NCBI RefSeq assembly: GCF_040869045.1
Contig: NC_090320.1
Location: 149,938,941 to 150,002,940 of the forward strand
Origin: Eurosta solidaginis
Lineage: Eukaryota > Arthropoda > Insecta > Diptera > Tephritidae
Direction: 5' to 3'
Length of the DNA: 64,000 nucleotides
Of the stretch, positions 31,526-42,469 are shown piece after piece; the first letter of the stretch is position 1; every line of letters begins with the position of its first letter. Position numbers and translations under genes: made by a program. The notes beneath the pieces were generated by a model, which made no database searches, was not told the origin of the DNA, and saw only the letters and a program-made list of their open reading frames with translations.

Positions 31526-33327
31526 TTGACGTCCCGTCTATTCCCTGAGGCGCCTATCGTTGGTTCGGGCCTATCCGAATCTGAGATAGACAGTCAGGTG
31601 GAAAACTTCACCTCGGCAAGCAATAGCGCCTTTCAACTGTCCTGCTCATTGAAAACTTACAGGGGGAAGGGCAAGCCGCTCTGGTGGTGTGATTCCCTTG
31701 ACGACCTAAGAGCGTCCAGTAGGCGGCTCTTTACCAGAGCCAGGAGGAGTAAATTACCCTCAGACTGGGAGCTTTATAAGGTGAGTCTGGGGATTTATAA
31801 ATATGAAATAAGGATAGCCAAGCGAGATTCATGCGAAAACGTAGAAGGCTGCAATGAATCCGCGAGGCTTAGAAAAATACTCTCTAGGAATCCCGCCCCT
31901 CGGGGGTATCTGAGAGATGATCGTGAGGACTGGTCGATGAATAGCGAGGAGTTCCTAAGACTTTTACTGGACAATCATTTTCCCGATGTCCCAGTTGCGC
32001 AGGGATCTTCGCTTACATGGTCGGCGATCGCTGGCCATGCAGAAATGCCTGCCGTTCCACTACGGGAAAGTCAAATATCTTTGGCTATGAGTTCGTTCAA
32101 GCCCTATAAGACACCCGTTCCGGACGGCATCATTCCTGCGCAACTTCAAAAGTCTTTAGGGATTTCCTGCCGCTGGTTGGCCATCATATACACTAACTGC
32201 CTCAGGCTTTATCACTAAGTCGTGGCACACGGTTAGGGTCATCTTCATTCCGAAGGCCGGCAGAAGCTCTCATGTATCACCTAAGGATTTCAGGCCAATC
32301 AGTCTCTCGTCGTTTCTTCTTAAGATGTTTGAGCGGTTAATTGACCTGTCCCTACGGGAAAGGATACCTCGGGGGTTACTGTCGGATTCACAACATGCGT
32401 ACTTCAAGGGCAGATCGACGGAAATGGCTCTCCATTGGATTGTAAAGCAAATACAGTGGTCCCTAGAACACAAATAGTATGCTCTGGGTGCCTTTCTAGA
32501 TATCGAGGGGGCTTTTAACAATGTCTTACCGGGGGCAATCGAAAGAGCTCTGGTGGGTTTAGGAGTCGAAGCGGCTCTGGTTGAATTTATTAGCAAACTT
32601 ATATGCGGCAGAATTGTCGCAGCGGAGTGGGGAGGGGCCATAATTGAGAGGAAGGTGTACAGGGGCACGCCACAGGGAGGTGTCGTACCTCCTCTGCTCT
32701 GGGTTGTGGTAGTCAACGAGCTTCTTGTGGAGCTGGAAGCTAATGGTTGTCGGGTGGTTGCCGATGCAGATGACCTCGCTTTCCTAGTCAGAGGCAAATT
32801 TCTGGGCACCCTGCGCGATGTTCTGCAGGGCTACCTGGATACTGTGGCTAGGTGGGCTGAATCATGTGGATTGGCGGTCAACCGGGGAAAAACAAAATGA
32901 GTTCTTTTTACAAGGAGATATAAGATACCCGACTTCAGAACACCTTCGATTGGAAGGGTACCGTTGGTACTTACTGACAGGGTTAACTATTTTGGGATTG
33001 TTCTGGACAAAAAGCTGTCCGGAGGCCCAATGTGGAAGATAGGGCCAGGAAGGCCGCGGTTGCCTTGTACTGCTGCAGGGGGGCTATCGGAAAGAGATGG
33101 GGCTCTCGCCAGGAGTAGTAAACTAGCCTTATGAGATGGTGGTCAAGCCGAATCTGCTCTATGGGGTGCTGGTCTGGTGGAACGCACTGAACACGTCGAG
33201 CACCTCCAAAATGTTAGTGTCAGTGCCACGGACGGCGCTTTTTGGTATCAGTGGCGCTCTCAGAACAACACCTACCTTGGCACTGAATGTCATGCTGAAT
33301 ATACATCCAGTAGATATTGCGGGATAG
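31526..33327 (+). pseudogene. LOA/R1-type reverse transcriptase
   Basis: The frame 31526-32218 holds the pre-RT region and motif 0/1 (FKPYKTPVPDGIIPAQL). After a frame change near 32210 come DFRPISLSSFLLKMFERLID and the AYFKGRSTEMALHWIV region with a stop at 32476. Next are LGAFLDIEGAFNNV, TPQGGVVPPLLW and the active site ADADDLAFLV near 32760 (tyrosine of YADD changed to aspartate). The thumb follows (WAESCGLAVNRGKTK). Homology continues through shifted frames to about 33327. Confidence 0.75.
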
Positions 33328-33529
33328 GCAGCCGCGGCCCGGTCGTTGGTCAGGCTTCGTGATATGGGTTATATGCTTTCTGATTTCGGACACTCTAGCC
33401 TTCTTACTAGTTTCGACTTTATCCCGGACAGGACGGACTATTGCATGCCGATAACCACTCCCTATGCAACCTCCACCCCAGTCATTCCCCCGAGGGAGGA
33501 GTGGGGAAGAGGGATTATCCGGGGCATGG

Positions 33530-34250
33530 GACCGGTTAACTTTTTCACGGATGGGTCGAAGCTGGACGGAAAGGTTGTCAGTGGGGTCTTTTGTCAAGAG
33601 CTAAATGTAAGCCGCAAGTTTAAGTTGGCTGATCACTGCAGTGTATTCTAAGCGGAAGTTGCTGCGATTAAGGATGCGGTGGATGAAATGCTATCCAGTG
33701 CCACTACGGTTAGGGAATTTAACATCTACTCTGATAGCCAAGCGGCTATAAAGGCTTTGAGCTCAACTACAGTGCGAGCGAGGGTGGTCTAGGAATGCCT
33801 GACCTCACTTGCGATTGCATCGAATTATTTTACAATTAAGATTATCTGGGTCCCGGGCCATATTGATATTTCGGGTTACTGACAAGTTGATCTCTTAGCC
33901 CGAATCGGTACAACTGAACCGAATGAAGATGGATGTAGGGATTTCGGGATTCCGCTAGCCACATGTGGATTGTTCTTCCATAGCTGGCCCTCGAGTCACT
34001 ACTTTTACAGGGTAGCAAGATCTTTCTGGCCAAAAGTGGATGGCAGGAGGTCTGCTGAAATAATTGGGTTCACTAAGGCTCACCTATCAATGGTCATTGG
34101 GGTTTTGACAAGGCACTGCCTCATGGGTATCAATGCAGTACGTCTCAATATATTGGAAACTCTATCCTGCTGCAGCTGTATGGAGGATCACTTTATGCTT
34201 GATTGCCCAGCTTTTGCGAGAACTAGGTGAAAGTATTTCGGTCACGACTC
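33530..34250 (+). pseudogene. LOA/R1-type RNase H and C-terminal zinc region
   Basis: It shows NFFTDGSKLDGKVVSGVF (first aspartate), AEVAAIKDAV (glutamate), IYSDSQAAIKAL (second aspartate) and a QVDLLARIGT segment with the last aspartate. All four RNase H positions survive, but in-frame stops fall at 33649, 33790 and 33880. The end carries IGVLTRHCLMGINAVRL and CCSCMEDHFMLDCPAFARTR, the CCHC-like terminus of LOA-type elements. RNase H after the RT is a diagnostic feature of this group. Confidence 0.75.
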
Positions 34251-34459
34251 TCTTGGATCTCCCGAGGAGCTATCCAAGGTTGAGATCGGGATCATTCGGA
34301 ACTTTATCGTTGCTACCCAACCATTCTCTAAGTAGTTATATCTACTTTACCGTTATTTTAGTTTATTATATGTGGTATCACAACGGACCTTCATGTTGTC
34401 CAAGTGAGCTTCCCCTATCAGGGAAGCTACCACCCAACCTAACCTAACCTACCCTGCTT

Positions 34460-35530
34460 TCAAACGCATGTCCGATTCTGAGGGCGATTCAAGCGATAAA
34501 TCAAGCACTAAAGGAAGGTGTTCACTTGATCGCCAAGAAGATTTTTTAAGATTTAGTAACTCAGATATCGTAGCAACCAATAGTTCAAGTTTTCAGCCAA
34601 TAACTAATATTTTACATTCTCAGTCTTCAGCAAATTCGTCAAATAATTCAGACAACTTACCAACTAGTACTTCCAATTTTCAATCAGTAGCTGAATTTTC
34701 CTATTCTCATTTTACTTCATATCCTTCTAATTTGCCTTCAATAAATAACTCTTCAAATTGCCAATTTTCAAATAATTCTTCAAATTTACAATTGAATAAC
34801 AATATTTCAATCATGGCAACCCCAGAACAGAAAAAATCGTTCATTACCACCTGCGCTTCAATTATTAGGGAAAACTACAGCAGCGATCCGCTGGCACTAG
34901 AATCTTCTATAGCCAAAATAAAAATAATAATAGAAACAATTCAGTAATAATAATTACAGGTAGAATAATTTTAATAGAAGTAATAATGCCAGATATAGCA
35001 CTAATAGAGACAATCAGCCAAGTAGTAGTAACATTAATGCTAATAATAATAATAGACATTAAGATTCATGAAGTAATGCCAATGTGCGCTCTTTAAACGT
35101 GAGCGAACACCGGGCGATCGGGATCACGATTTAGACAATTAAACGAATCTTCTTCAAAATATCAAAATCCATCTACTGCTTGAACCTTAATTATTCAGAT
35201 TTTATTGAACTTCAATGTAGCGATTCCCACTAACCTTGTACTTTTCTAGTAGGTTCTCAAGCATATATTTCTTTAATCAAAATTTCAAGTTTATCTCAAA
35301 ATTGTAACTTTAACGTAACAACTAAAACAATTTCAACTTTAGGCACCTTAAAAACCAACTTAATTGCATATAATTTTTTAATACCGCATACTTTACATAT
35401 AGTTAACGACGCTTTTAATATACCTTCAGACGGAATACTCGGCAAGGACTTTTTAAAATTAATTATTTAAATTACCAATCCTGTTTTTGTAGACTCGCAA
35501 GAAATCTGTAGTGGTGTTTTTACGGCAAGT
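34460..35530 (+). pseudogene. mdg1/412-like gypsy (G4), piece 1: gag and protease
   Basis: Frame 34468-34947 begins MSDSEGDSSDKSSTKGR, passes a serine/asparagine-rich low-complexity region, and ends with MATPEQKKSFITTCASIIRE and SSIAKIKI, the start of the capsid-like domain of mdg1/412 elements. After an internal deletion the asparagine-rich gag end and a protease-like stretch (FIELQCSDS, LVGSQAYISLIKISS, IPSDGILGKDFLKL) lie at 34960-35470 in broken frames. The catalytic D-T-G reads GSQ. It is the first of three collinear pieces on the plus strand. Confidence 0.6.
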
Positions 35531-35784
35531 GCATTGTTCATTGTGAATGATAACTAAGTGTGATATCTTCTGCATAGACGTCAAAATTCCAAAATGATTG
35601 GATCACCTGATTTGTAATTGACTATCGCTATCTCATTCTGCATCTCTTTCTATCACCCGCTGAAGATACGCGCCGCCATATTGAACACCCTGTCAAAACG
35701 CTAAAAAGTAGCCATATTGAACATCCTGTGAGGCAGTTGACAGATAAGATATCACACTTAGTTATCATTCACAATGGCATTGTT
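35531..35784. mobile_element. hAT-like MITE with perfect 8 bp target duplication
   Basis: The element 35539-35776 (238 bp) has about 30 bp terminal inverted repeats beginning CATTGTGAATGATAACTAAG. It is flanked on both sides by GCATTGTT (35531-35538 and 35777-35784). Eight-base duplications are typical of hAT (also P) transposases. The interior (35570-35745) has no coding capacity. It inserted into the mdg1-like sequence, which resumes after it. Confidence 0.85.
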
Positions 35785-35858
35785 GACACTAATAGCCATC
35801 ATCCAGTGGCAAAGAGCCTGAGCCAGATAAATAATTTTGCATGTAAATGCAACAATAA

Positions 35859-37208
35859 CCCTGCAAAAAACGCGAGTACTCCATAAATAATGTAAGGAAT
35901 ACTCCTTTGGGAGTATAGGGGTGTTCCAAAACTAATCTGTATTCATACAAAAAATGTGCTCCAATTAACATTGCGATGTCCTAGGAGAGGAGTAGGTGAT
36001 CCCACTCTCGCTTTGTTTGTGAGTATTCCATAGAGTACATACGTGAGAGTACTTTCCAAAGTACATTCACTGTAGTACTCCATGGAGCACCCACAGAGGA
36101 TCATATGCCAAAGTACTAAAGAGGAATTGTGAATTGAGAATTATCGGAGTGAATTTAATTTAAAATGAAAGTAAATGAAGAGGGGCAATACAACTGTTAT
36201 ATTTTTTACTACGAATATCCTTATGTTATTTAGCATTTGCGTGAATAAGGAAACTACCCTGCAAAAATTGTCGGATTACGTGTTCCATTTTCTTCATGTT
36301 GGAGTACTCTAACAATACTCCTTTGCAATGCGTTTGCGGACCACCATCAGCCGATCATTGCTCGTTTTTTAACGACAGTGATCACGACACGATGACGATC
36401 GAACAGAGTTGCCAAAAGTAAAATATTGCATGCAAATAACTAATAATAAAATTTTACTTTGGCAACTCTGACAAAATGCAACAGCGCACTGTTTTTATGT
36501 ATACATATTATATTAGTTTCTTTATTCACGTATGCGTATGCGTATTATATTAGTTTCTTTATTCACGCAAATGCTAAATAACATAAGAATATTCGTAGTA
36601 TAAAATATAAAAGTTGTATTGCCCCTCTTCATTTACTTTCATTTTAAATTAAATTCACTTCGATAATTCTTTCCGACACAATTCCTCTTTAGTACTTTGG
36701 CATATGATCCTCTGTGGGTGCTCCATGGAGTACAACAGTGAAAGTACTTTGGAAAGTACTCTCACGTATGTACTCTATGGAAAAGCGACAGTGGGATCAC
36801 CTACTCCTCTCCTAGGACATCGCAATGTTAATTGGAGCACATTTTTGGTATGAATATAGATTAGATTTGGAGCAGTCCTATACTCCCAAAGGAGTATTCC
36901 TTACATTATTTATAGAGTACTCGCGTTTTTTGAAGGGTAATATTTCTCTAGACTATAGTATGTATACATAAAATCAGTGCGCGGTTGCATTTTATCAGAG
37001 TTGCCATAGTAAAATTTTATTATCAGTTATTTGTATGCAATATTTTACTTTTGGCAACTCTGTTCGATCGTCATCGTGTCGAGATCACGGTCGTTAAAAA
37101 CGAGCAATGATCGGCTGATGGTGGTCCGCAAATGCATTGCAAAGGAGTATTGTTAGAGTACTCCAACATGAAGAAAATGGAACACGTAATCCAACAATTT
37201 TTGCAGGG
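35859..37208. mobile_element. Self-nested CCCTGC-ended DNA element (copies A, inner copy inverted)
   Basis: An element starting CCCTGCAAAAAACGCG (35859) and ending TTTTTGCAGGG (37208) is split at 36255. Inside it lies a complete second copy in the opposite orientation (36257-36937, 681 bp), flanked by TA on both sides (36255-36256 and 36938-36939). The result is a roughly 1.35 kb imperfect palindrome. The inner copy also contains a short tandem duplication around TTAGTTTCTTTATTCACG (36513-36568). No protein is encoded. Related copies are at 38951-39622 and from 63230 on. Confidence 0.75.
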
Positions 37209-37469
37209 AACGATTTGAGCCAGATAAATCCAGATTGAAGTCTGGTTCAATTTATGAGCCAGATAGTTGGTTAATTACTTGTCTTTAGTTTGGCAACGCT
37301 GCCTTTAATAAACCTACTTTTTCAAAAATAGATGTCGCTGCCTAGCCTTTCGCCGTATGAGTAAAATGAAAAACAGCGGAGGCAACTGCCTATCACATTT
37401 CACGTGTGAGAAAATATAACGACATGTGCTTATCAAGACTCTCAATGATCCAGATCATTCCCGTGAGAA

Positions 37470-37610
37470 TTGAGCGTGAGCCGGAGCTGTAAAACTCACT
37501 GGATGATGGCAAATAATCCAGTCATAAAAATTTTAAATGTTACGGACGAAGTAAAACATGTCAACAATTTCAATATCGTAACAGAAGATATCATAGTACA
37601 GGTTTACAAG
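37470..37610 (+). pseudogene. mdg1/412-like gypsy (G4), piece 2
   Basis: The frame WMMANNPVIKILNVTDEVKHV matches the segment just upstream of the RT in G3 on the opposite strand (NPIIKVINTTDDIKYVKRKS at about 23400). It fits between protease and RT in the same plus orientation as piece 1. Homology stops near 37600. Confidence 0.55.
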
Positions 37611-38394
37611 TATGATATGTGTGAGAAGGAAACAATTCCTTCCTCTTTCTAACACACTGCCGTTTGACACTTCGGTCAGTGTCAAACTATTGTGGAACTC
37701 AGTGCAACCTGAGTGGAACATGCGCTTGACACTGAAGGAATTGTCAAAACTACCGGGGTTGCTGTCGTGGAAAGCGACGCAAGGAAACAAAAAAGGACCG
37801 GAATATCAGATATGCGTTGCTGTGATGGTAAATTTTTTTGAACGAATTTAGTATGAAAATGTAGTACACCTATATGGGTTCTACAGAAAATTATACAAAC
37901 GTCTTGAATTGGGGTATCTGAGGACGCGTAGTTATTCCAGTATTAAGAAAACAAGTTTTTCTACCCGTTCAAAAGTTCTCTGCGAAAAACAGTTTGAAAC
38001 CGAGGTCGACTGCAATAACCCGTCCAAAAATGTGGAAACAGAAATGAAAAGACGCGTTTTGTCCTGTTATCAATAGTCCAAAGCCGAAAAAATTTTCAAA
38101 TTATTGGAAGCGAGGCAAAAACGTGTATATTAATGCCTCCCCCGACGGTTTTGGTCGCGTTTTAGCAATCGTCCCCGGTAATAAAGTATCACAATTTGTT
38201 AATTAAAATTGTCCAAAACATATGGATTTTAAAGAGACATGTAATTAAGTGCTCGTTTGAAACTAAATAAGGGCATTTCTTTGTAATTTTACAATAAAAA
38301 TTTTAGGCAGTTTTCGTTAGCAGCTACTACACTTTTCTTGGACCTAAGAAGTACAACAGTGCCAAATAGCATCCACAAAAAAAAACGAACAAGA
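37611..38394. other. No recognised gene
   Basis: The stretch 37640-37800 has a TTTGACACTTCGGTCAGTGTCAAA short hairpin (37668-37687). The remainder is unassigned. It may belong to an unrecognised DNA element inserted in the mdg1-like copy. No ORF with a known domain was found on either strand. Confidence 0.3.
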
Positions 38395-38620
38395 ACAAGC
38401 ATTTTATCCATAGTAAATCTTACCAAGAAGCGCAACTAACAGCTGATCGCTGAAAATTCGCACATTCCCACGCACAGTTCTCGACTCAGTTTCAAAAAAA
38501 ACTAGATTATTTAGCTTAAATTTTAAAGTGAGATAATCCTTACCAATTGATTTATATATAGAATACATAAGGCGTTTTTGTTGTTATTAAAAGAATCGTT
38601 TTATTTATATTAAAGTTTTT
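38395..38620. repeat. Mosaic repeat, segment A (left copy)
   Basis: From about GTAAATCTTACCAAGAAGCG through CAACTAACAGCTGATCG and AAAATTCGCACATTC to TTTTTGTTGTTATTAAAA, this repeats 60165-60365 in the same orientation at roughly 85 to 90 percent identity by eye. No coding capacity. Confidence 0.6.
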
Positions 38621-38950
38621 ATCATTTTTTTCAACTTTATTTTAACATTTTCATGCGTTTTTAAAGCATTTTCGTGCATATAAATAAAACCATGTGCATA
38701 CACGTTTTGACATTACATTTCATACACGTTACTATTTGCCATTATCATTGTTTCTAAATTCGTAAACAATGACTGCGAATATTCTGCGTGATTTTTCGAA
38801 AAAATTTATTATTTTTGTGAAATTTTATATTTAATCTATGGTATTGTGGTAGTCAAAAAGATTTTATGCAACAATACTTTGCCTCACAACGCGACAATGT
38901 ATTTCGTAATGTCGAAGTACTTATATGTATATGTATTTGATGTGGAAGAT

Positions 38951-39622
38951 CCCTTCAAAAAACGCGAGCACTCTATAAATAATATAAGGAATACTCCTTT
39001 GGGAGTATAGGACTGCTCCAAATCTAATCTGTGTTCATACAAAAAATGTGCTCCAATTAACATTGCGATGTCCTAGGAGAGGAGTAGGTGATCCCACTCT
39101 CGCTTTGTTTGTGAGTATTCCATAGAGTACATACGTGAGAGTACATTCCAAAGTACTTTCACTGTAGTACTCCATGGCGCACCCACAGAGGATCATATGC
39201 CAAAGTACTTAAGAGGAATTGTGTTGTCGGAAAGAATTATCGGAGTGAATTTAATTTAAAACGAAAGTAAATGAAGATGGGCAATACAACTTTTATATTT
39301 TATACTACGAATATTCTTATGTTATTTAGCATTTGCGTGAATAAAGAAACTAATATTTCTCTATACTATAGTATGTATACATAAAACCAGTGCGCTGTTG
39401 CATTTTATCAGATTTGCCAAAGTAAAATTTTATTATCAGTTATTTGTATGCAATATTTTAACTTTGGCAACTCTGTTCGATCGTCATCGTGTCGTGATCA
39501 CGGTCGTTAAAAAACGAGCACTGATCGTCTGATGGTGGTCCGCAAACGCATTGCAAAGGAGTATTGTTAGAGTACTCCAACATGAAGAAAATGGAACACG
39601 TAATCCAACAATTTTTGCAGGG
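38951..39622. mobile_element. CCCTGC-ended DNA element, copy B
   Basis: A 672 bp copy of the element seen at 35859-37208. It starts CCCTTCAAAAAACGCG and ends CAATTTTTGCAGGG. It interrupts a repeat whose two sides rejoin as GATGTGGAAGA/TTGCATTTGGG; the uninterrupted form can be read on the opposite strand near 63200-63230. A 2 bp AT lies on each side. Confidence 0.7.
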
Positions 39623-39624
39623 AT

Positions 39625-40508
39625 TGCATTTGGGAACACGGTTGCCACTTCAGTCCATTTGTACCAAAAATGGTCCCTTCCAACCCTATATGGTCCGCTG
39701 GTCCCTTTTTCTCAATTTTGATTCTTTTTCGGCACGGTTTTGGTACGTTTATTTCTTTTTCACTGAAACAAAAATTCAAAACACTGCTAAAAAAATTTGC
39801 CCCAAATCTATTACCCACATATAACTTTAAATTTACTTCTATGGAATTCTTAACACGAAAATTGCTCTATCAATAAAATGTAGCATAACAATGACATTTC
39901 ACCTGGGAGACAATTTAGGCGAGGCATTAAAAAGGAAGTGTTGAATGTTCGGGCAAACACATTGTCATTAATTTTTGTTGAATCAACGGACTTATCAGAA
40001 AAAGACTTGTTTTAGTGGTTAGATATTTCGATCGGTATTCAATTATTATACAGTTGAAACTTTTAAGACGCTTCATTTTAGTCTGAGTCAAAACTCACAC
40101 TTACTGAATCTAGGCTCTGGTTTTGAAGTTTAAAATGTTAGGGAAAATGTAAGCATCTATAAAAATAGCATTAACATTTTAACCGTTCTTTACCAAAACC
40201 TAACTGCGCTATACATTTTATTTCATTGAAATCAAGCAAAATTAGGTTCACAACGATTTATTTTTGTTTGTGCAGTTTGAACTAAAGCCAAGTGTCTCCT
40301 TTATTAAAATTTAAAATAGGAAACCTCTGAAACATCCTACATTTTTGCTGTTTACAACACATACGATACTCTAGTAATTTGCCGAATTGTTTGTATACCA
40401 ATAAAATTAAAGTAACTTTTGATCCTTTTTTTTTGAGGTCTGGTCATTTTTTGGATAAATTTTGGTCCCAAATAAAAACATGGTGGGGCAACCGTGTTTG
40501 AGAATGCA
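39625..40508. mobile_element. TIR element D1 (left copy)
   Basis: The ends are inverted: TGCATTTGGGAACACGGTTG at 39625 and CAACCGTGTTTGAGAATGCA ending at 40508. A shorter relative in the opposite orientation is at 62522-63207. The interior includes GAGGTCTGGTCATTTTTTGG near 40434. There is no ORF of note. Confidence 0.55.
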
Positions 40509-40868
40509 CATGATAAGGTTGCATTTTTCCGAACTTAATTTTTTTTTTAATAATGAAATAGTAGTATGCAAGCGACTGCCATAGTAGTAGACATGTACAT
40601 GAATATTATGAACAAAGTTTAAAACTAAAAAATTTTTCTTTGAAATATAATCTAAGGGAAGATGGACGAGGCGTAGCTTCATGGACGCGTATTAGGCACA
40701 GCATAAGCAATCTTCCATAAGCAACGCCACGCCAACGTCCAAGCAACACACAAATAATTAAAAACTTACGTTCTTCTTGAAGTTTATTGAATTTTAGCAA
40801 AAAAAAAAAGATTTTCTATCGCCGTTCAACTACATAAAAAACATAATTTTGTATTCATGTCGATTTCA
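40509..40868. other. Mosaic repeat continuation, no gene
   Basis: It includes GGACGAGGCGTAGCTTCATG at 40662, which recurs inverted near 62340-62365. It is non-coding. Confidence 0.4.
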
Positions 40869-41075
40869 TGATCGATCAGCGCAGACGGCGGACCATATCC
40901 TCCTGGAATGCGACGCAATCTGATGAGGGCACAACAGACTAATGTTCGCAGTGCAATTCTCAATAAGTTTTCGATCTATCTGTGGCAGGGAAACTTTTAT
41001 TTTCATTGAGGAATAAATCGTAAAAATAAAAATCATGTTATTATTATTAAATAAATAAATAAATAAAAATATATG
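40869..41075 (+). pseudogene. 3' end of a jockey/I-like LINE with TAAA tail
   Basis: A plus frame gives ADHILLECDAI, two stops, and a short tail ending FIFIEE, which resembles the zinc-binding C-terminus of LINE polyproteins (the HILxECxxI motif). It is followed by an AATAAATAAATAAATAAA tail (41043-41064). The same segment occurs inverted at 61320-61440. It is only a scrap, but it shows that part of the mosaic derives from a LINE. Confidence 0.5.
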
Positions 41076-41099
41076 CGAAGTCCCAGAGATAAAATGAGT

Positions 41100-41225
41100 A
41101 ATAGAATGAACATTGATTTACACATTACATTTTTAAAATGAAAATCTCTGGCTAAAAAAGTAATAGAATGAACATTGGTTTGTATATTACATTTTTAAAA
41201 TGAAAATCTCGTGCTAAAAAAGGAG
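41100..41225. repeat. Direct repeat of about 61 bp, two units
   Basis: TAATAGAATGAACATTG begins at about 41100 and at about 41161, and each unit continues through ACATTTTTAAAATGAAAATC. Adjacent copies differ by a few substitutions. Confidence 0.6.
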
Positions 41226-41278
41226 CAAAACCTAACTACATTTTCGTACTTAACTACACTCCCTTTTGTGATTCAGGA

Positions 41279-41425
41279 CTTGGGCATATTTTGAAAAAAC
41301 TCCGAACATCATTCCATGATTATACATCATTCGACTGCCTTCTTTCACTGCCTTCCGCTCTATTCGCAACATAATAACCTCAATTTAAGCTGCCAAACTG
41401 TATAGCAAACAATGATTTTATCAGG
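41279..41425. repeat. Mosaic repeat, segment P (left copy)
   Basis: AAACTCCGAACATCATTCC through CACTGCCTTCCGCTC and TTCGCAACATAATAACC to CAAACTGTATAGCAAACAATG is homologous to both arms of the hairpin at 60378-60650. Confidence 0.6.
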
Positions 41426-41477
41426 TAAGCGTGGCTGGGTAAATGCGTGCTGCTACATATCCTACTTGTAGACCTTT

Positions 41478-41765
41478 ACAATGGAATATATTACCAACTA
41501 CAATGTCTACAAAATCAATGAAACTTCAAAAGATCAAAAACGCTTAGAGGAATTAACAAAAATTTACAAAAAACAATTGTCAGGTTATGCTCAAAAACAG
41601 TTGCTAGATTTATGCTTAAAATATGCCGACGTATTCGCTTTAAAAACTGATCGTACCTTTAAATAACTTTTACGAACAAAAACTATGTTTAACTGACAAA
41701 ACTCCAGTCTATATAAAAAAATTATCGTTTACCATATACACAGCGCGAAGAAATAAATAAACAAT
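41478..41765 (+). pseudogene. mdg1/412-like gypsy (G4), piece 3: pre-RT segment
   Basis: Frame 41481-41666 (YNVYKINETSKDQKRLEELT, LDLCLKYADVFALKTDR) is homologous to the G3 linker (NVYTINKTATEDKRTKKLTS, LCIDYADIFALDTDK). The next plus-strand words encode the ...FYEQKLCLTDKTPVY and LPYTQREEIN-type start of the RT in shifted frames, then the copy ends. Its order and strand fit with pieces 1 and 2. Confidence 0.65.
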
Positions 41766-42465
41766 GTAGCGCGGCAGCCTGTGGGTTAATGGAGCTTTAC
41801 TTACATTCGAACATCTGAGTTTGTATCTGTGGCCTTATACCAGTACAACTACGTTTACATTTGTTAGTAGCTCGTAGAAAGCAAACACATGTATATACCC
41901 TGCTAACCATGGCTAACCACATTTTGTTTTTTTCACCTCAAACTGCAACACTATCTCAATTTCTTTTTGGACACAACTAACACCAACTCACATTTGTGGG
42001 ACATTTTTCATAATTGTGGTAAATTTCTAAGATGTGCGAATGAAACAGTAGTATGATGTAGGAATGAAACAATAAGATACTACAGATTTCGCCACCATTT
42101 TTGAAAATTTTTTAAGCAAAACGCGTCTCATTGCGAAATAATTTAATAAAAATTGAATTTTGCAAGTGCTCAAGTGAGTAAGAACATTAAAAAAAAATAT
42201 ATATATATAACAGAAAAGTGGGCGACATTATTTTCGCGCAATAATTCGGGGTTCGCTAAAGAAAAACGGGCAAACGTTCAAAAAAAAGATCTCCAGCATA
42301 GCAAACCAGCTGTCATCAGCTACAAAAGGGCTTCTCCAAGACGCCACTAACACCTTGGATTATCCGAGGTAAGCAAATGTTTAGTTATTTTAGTATAACT
42401 AATTTTTTGTTGTTGTAGCAGTGCAAATTTGGAAATATATTGCAGAACTTACCCTTATTATGAAG
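41766..42465. other. No gene seen
   Basis: Mixed AT-rich sequence up to the left target duplication of the Ulysses-like element. A TATATATATATAACA stretch lies near 42200. No domain is recognised. Confidence 0.3.
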
Positions 42466-42469
42466 ATAC

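Larger units (their letters stand above)
28961..34459 (+). mobile_element. LOA/R1-type non-LTR retrotransposon, nearly full length
   Basis: It comprises a GC-rich 5' leader (28961-29346), ORF1 remnants, an apurinic-like endonuclease, an RT, an RNase H and a 3' end with an (ACCTA)n-like tail at 34431-34452 (CCAACCTAACCTAACCTACC). The presence of RNase H after the RT, together with the endonuclease style (ITGADANAQHS), places it near LOA/R1. Stops and frameshifts occur in every ORF, so it is inactive. It directly abuts an mdg1-like gag on its 3' side. Confidence 0.75.

Noticed and set aside
34431..34452. Interstitial telomeric array
   Set aside because: Only about four short units, and it sits exactly at the 3' end of a LINE, so it is the element's tail.
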